A stretch of 64,000 bases of DNA from Algibacter sp. L3A6 (GTDB lineage Bacteria > Bacteroidota > Bacteroidia > Flavobacteriales > Flavobacteriaceae), in assembly GCF_009796825.1 (NCBI RefSeq), contig NZ_CP047030.1, positions 3,656,501 through 3,720,500 of the forward strand. Direction: 5' to 3'. The notes under the pieces are model-generated. The model searched no databases, was not told the origin of the DNA, and was given only the letters and a program-made list of their open reading frames with translations. The position numbers and the translations under genes are program-made. Positions 62,390 through 64,000 of the stretch are shown here, one piece after another. Position 1 is the first letter of the stretch. Every line of letters starts with the position of its first letter.

Positions 62390-64000
62390 TCAGTTCTTTA
62401 ATTTTCCAAAGGTTTCAAATTCTATAAATGTTGATTTAAACAACTCAGAAGGAATTTTCTTTTGCAATAAAAGGTGAAAATTTTCTTCGTGAGTTGAAAC
62501 AATCAACTGTTTATTTAACGATAATGTTATTCCTCTAAATAAATCAATAAATGATAAAATATTTATACTATCCATTGATTGAATTGGATCATCAATAAAT
62601 ATACAATCTACAGAATGACCTGTTTTAGTATTCTTAGTTTTCAACGCTCGAGCTAAGAAAATACTTAAACTTAATATGTTTATTTGAGCCGTGCTAAAGT
62701 ATAATGAAGGGACTGATTTTACTAACTTCCCGTTCTCATCAATAGAGATTGAATAAATCTGTAGTCTAGGTTTTTCTTTAGAAAAATCACATTCAAATTC
62801 AATATCTTTATAATCAGGGTGAGGATCAATTTTTCTATAAATAGCATTAATTAAAGGTGTATAGAAATAGGCTTCAATTGAAGTTTTTAGGTGTGTTTTT
62901 AGATTGTTTTTTTCATTATTCAATACTCTTTCTCCCTTTATTAGTTCTTTTAGACTTTTATTGATTTGATCGATTTGATCTTGTACTTTTTTAGATTCTG
63001 TAGCTTTTATACAAGCATCATTTAAAATGCTAACTATTTTATATTTTTGAATTATTGTTTCAGTTTGTTTTTCTAACTTCTTTTGATCATCTATTAAATT
63101 GGCAAATACTATTTCAATTTGAGACTTATCTTTATCATTTAATATTAAGTCAAATTCTGATTGAATATAGTTTTCATAGCTTTCATAAATTCTCAATGTT
63201 AAGTTTTTAACATTATTAACTTCTTCAGCTTTCTTAATGTATTCACCCTTCGATAATGTATAATTAGATAATTTTATCTTTAAGTCATCTAATAATTTAA
63301 TTAGATTTTCATTATTACTTTTTAAACGAATAATGTCTAGCTGCTTATTAGATATGTCTTCGATTAATATAGATTTTTCAAAAACATTAGAATTTAACTC
63401 ATTATTAAAGTATTCTTTAATTTCCTTATAATCACTGGAAGATTGATATTTTAAAATTTCACGTTCAGAAATTTCTATTTTTTCTTTAATTGATTTAATA
63501 AATGCTTCTTTCTCTGTAAAAGACGTTTCTTTTTCTTTCATTTGATTAGATAACTCTAATCCCTCCTTTTCAATTGTTTTTAGATCATTTTCTATTTTGG
63601 TTGCCAATTCATCAAATGATTTTAAATTACCTAATAATAAATTAAGATCGTTTAAAACCGTTTGATTCTTTTTCAATTTTTCTAAATTATTATTTTTTTC
63701 AGAATTTAGTTTTTCTATTTTATTTAGTGTGTTTTTATACTCTAAAGAATACGGTTCTTTGACACTAAAAATATTTTTTTTAATATCTTCTTTATGTATA
63801 GCCAAACCAAGTATTAGATTTTTAACTTCTAATTCTTTAATGTTTTTTTCTTTTAAATATTCTTGTACTTGATTACCTAATAATTTATTAGATAAAATAT
63901 TCTTAGATAATTCTTCAAATGAAGAATAATTATAGTTACATAAAGGACAATCTGTTTCTTTTGATTTATTTATTAATTCTAATCCTGAATTCACAAACTC
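62390..64000 (-). CDS. Rad50/SbcC-like coiled-coil ATPase, C-terminal half (5' end outside window)
   Basis: The frame is open to the right edge, so the N-terminal ATPase lobe with Walker A is off-window. About 537 residues are visible. At the start is a zinc-hook-like CPLCNYNYSSFEEL (one CxxC). About 300 residues of Lys/Glu/Asn-rich coiled coil follow. The C-terminal ABC lobe has signature-like YFSTAQINILSLSIFLARAL, Walker B with D-loop FIDDPIQSMD and switch His in LIVSTHEENF. It is thus an SMC/Rad50-type ATPase of probably over 1000 residues. DDPI-x-S-x-D is shared with defence-associated AAA_13/RloC-like ATPases. Function and partners are unknown. It is very AT-rich compared with the core genes. 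Confidence 0.8.
   Translation of the reverse strand, partial: EFVNSGLELINKSKETDCPLCNYNYSSFEELSKNILSNKLLGNQVQEYLKEKNIKELEVKNLILGLAIHKEDIKKNIFSVKEPYSLEYKNTLNKIEKLNSEKNNNLEKLKKNQTVLNDLNLLLGNLKSFDELATKIENDLKTIEKEGLELSNQMKEKETSFTEKEAFIKSIKEKIEISEREILKYQSSSDYKEIKEYFNNELNSNVFEKSILIEDISNKQLDIIRLKSNNENLIKLLDDLKIKLSNYTLSKGEYIKKAEEVNNVKNLTLRIYESYENYIQSEFDLILNDKDKSQIEIVFANLIDDQKKLEKQTETIIQKYKIVSILNDACIKATESKKVQDQIDQINKSLKELIKGERVLNNEKNNLKTHLKTSIEAYFYTPLINAIYRKIDPHPDYKDIEFECDFSKEKPRLQIYSISIDENGKLVKSVPSLYFSTAQINILSLSIFLARALKTKNTKTGHSVDCIFIDDPIQSMDSINILSFIDLFRGITLSLNKQLIVSTHEENFHLLLQKKIPSELFKSTFIEFETFGKLKN

Noticed and set aside
1..64000. tRNA, rRNA, CRISPR arrays and intact insertion sequences
   Set aside because: No T-loop-like GGTTCGAAT pattern in a cloverleaf context, no regular spaced repeats and no transposase were seen by eye.

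Overview
This 64 kb window looks like chromosome of a marine-type member of the Flavobacteriaceae (Bacteroidota). The DNA is AT-rich. Many genes are preceded by the Bacteroidota -7 box TAnnTTTG rather than a Shine-Dalgarno/sigma70 pattern. LpxC is fused to FabZ. A PorX-type response regulator and a cargo protein with a type IX secretion (T9SS) sorting tail are present. The gene orders hisGDCB-H-A-F-IE and lpxD-lpxC/fabZ-lpxA-efp-lpxD2-sucD are the usual ones for the family. I saw no rRNA, tRNA, CRISPR array or intact insertion sequence.

Layout. 1-7 kb: the end of an exopolysaccharide cluster (Wzc-type kinase, CapD-like dehydratase, sugar transferase) interleaved with aroB, proline dehydrogenase and alanine dehydrogenase. 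7-13.6 kb: an outer-membrane receptor, tsaE and porX; between these sit two near-identical, previously unlisted 47-codon genes with the same upstream regulatory architecture. 13.7-21 kb: an HD hydrolase, then lipid A genes, efp and sucD. 21-29 kb: M16 lipoprotein peptidase, fabG, a VWA membrane protein, a universal stress protein and an SPFH protein. 29-36.4 kb: the complete histidine operon, preceded by a leader peptide with three His codons and an attenuator terminator. 36.4-42.2 kb: a TruA-like enzyme, Dps, MscS and small conserved proteins. 42.4-47.2 kb: leuC-leuD-leuA-leuB. 47-61.4 kb: secreted and envelope proteins (metalloprotease, T9SS cargo, secreted tail-collar protein, pentapeptide protein, M23/LysM peptidase, YbdG-like MscS, a VTT protein, hybrid sensor kinase). 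61.4-64 kb: a gene-free, repeat-rich kilobase followed by a Rad50/SbcC-like ATPase that runs off the right edge.

The most interesting observation is the smORF pair at 10391-10534 and 11469-11612. Each encodes a signal peptide plus a ~25-residue mature peptide ending in KIQRSAIRVPTHG. By eye, 19 codons differ between the copies, but only 5 change the amino acid, so selection acts on the peptide. Upstream, a TACGGG-TTT-CCCGTA palindrome, a tandem ATGTTAAAA repeat, a TTACA element and a TAGATTTG promoter box lie at identical offsets in both copies. This looks like a small regulated secreted-peptide family.

Two conserved genes, lpxD and hisB, each carry two single-base indels, mostly in short homopolymers. 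That points to sequence errors at least as much as to real decay. A dead fragment of an MscS C-terminus lies at about 48.4 kb.
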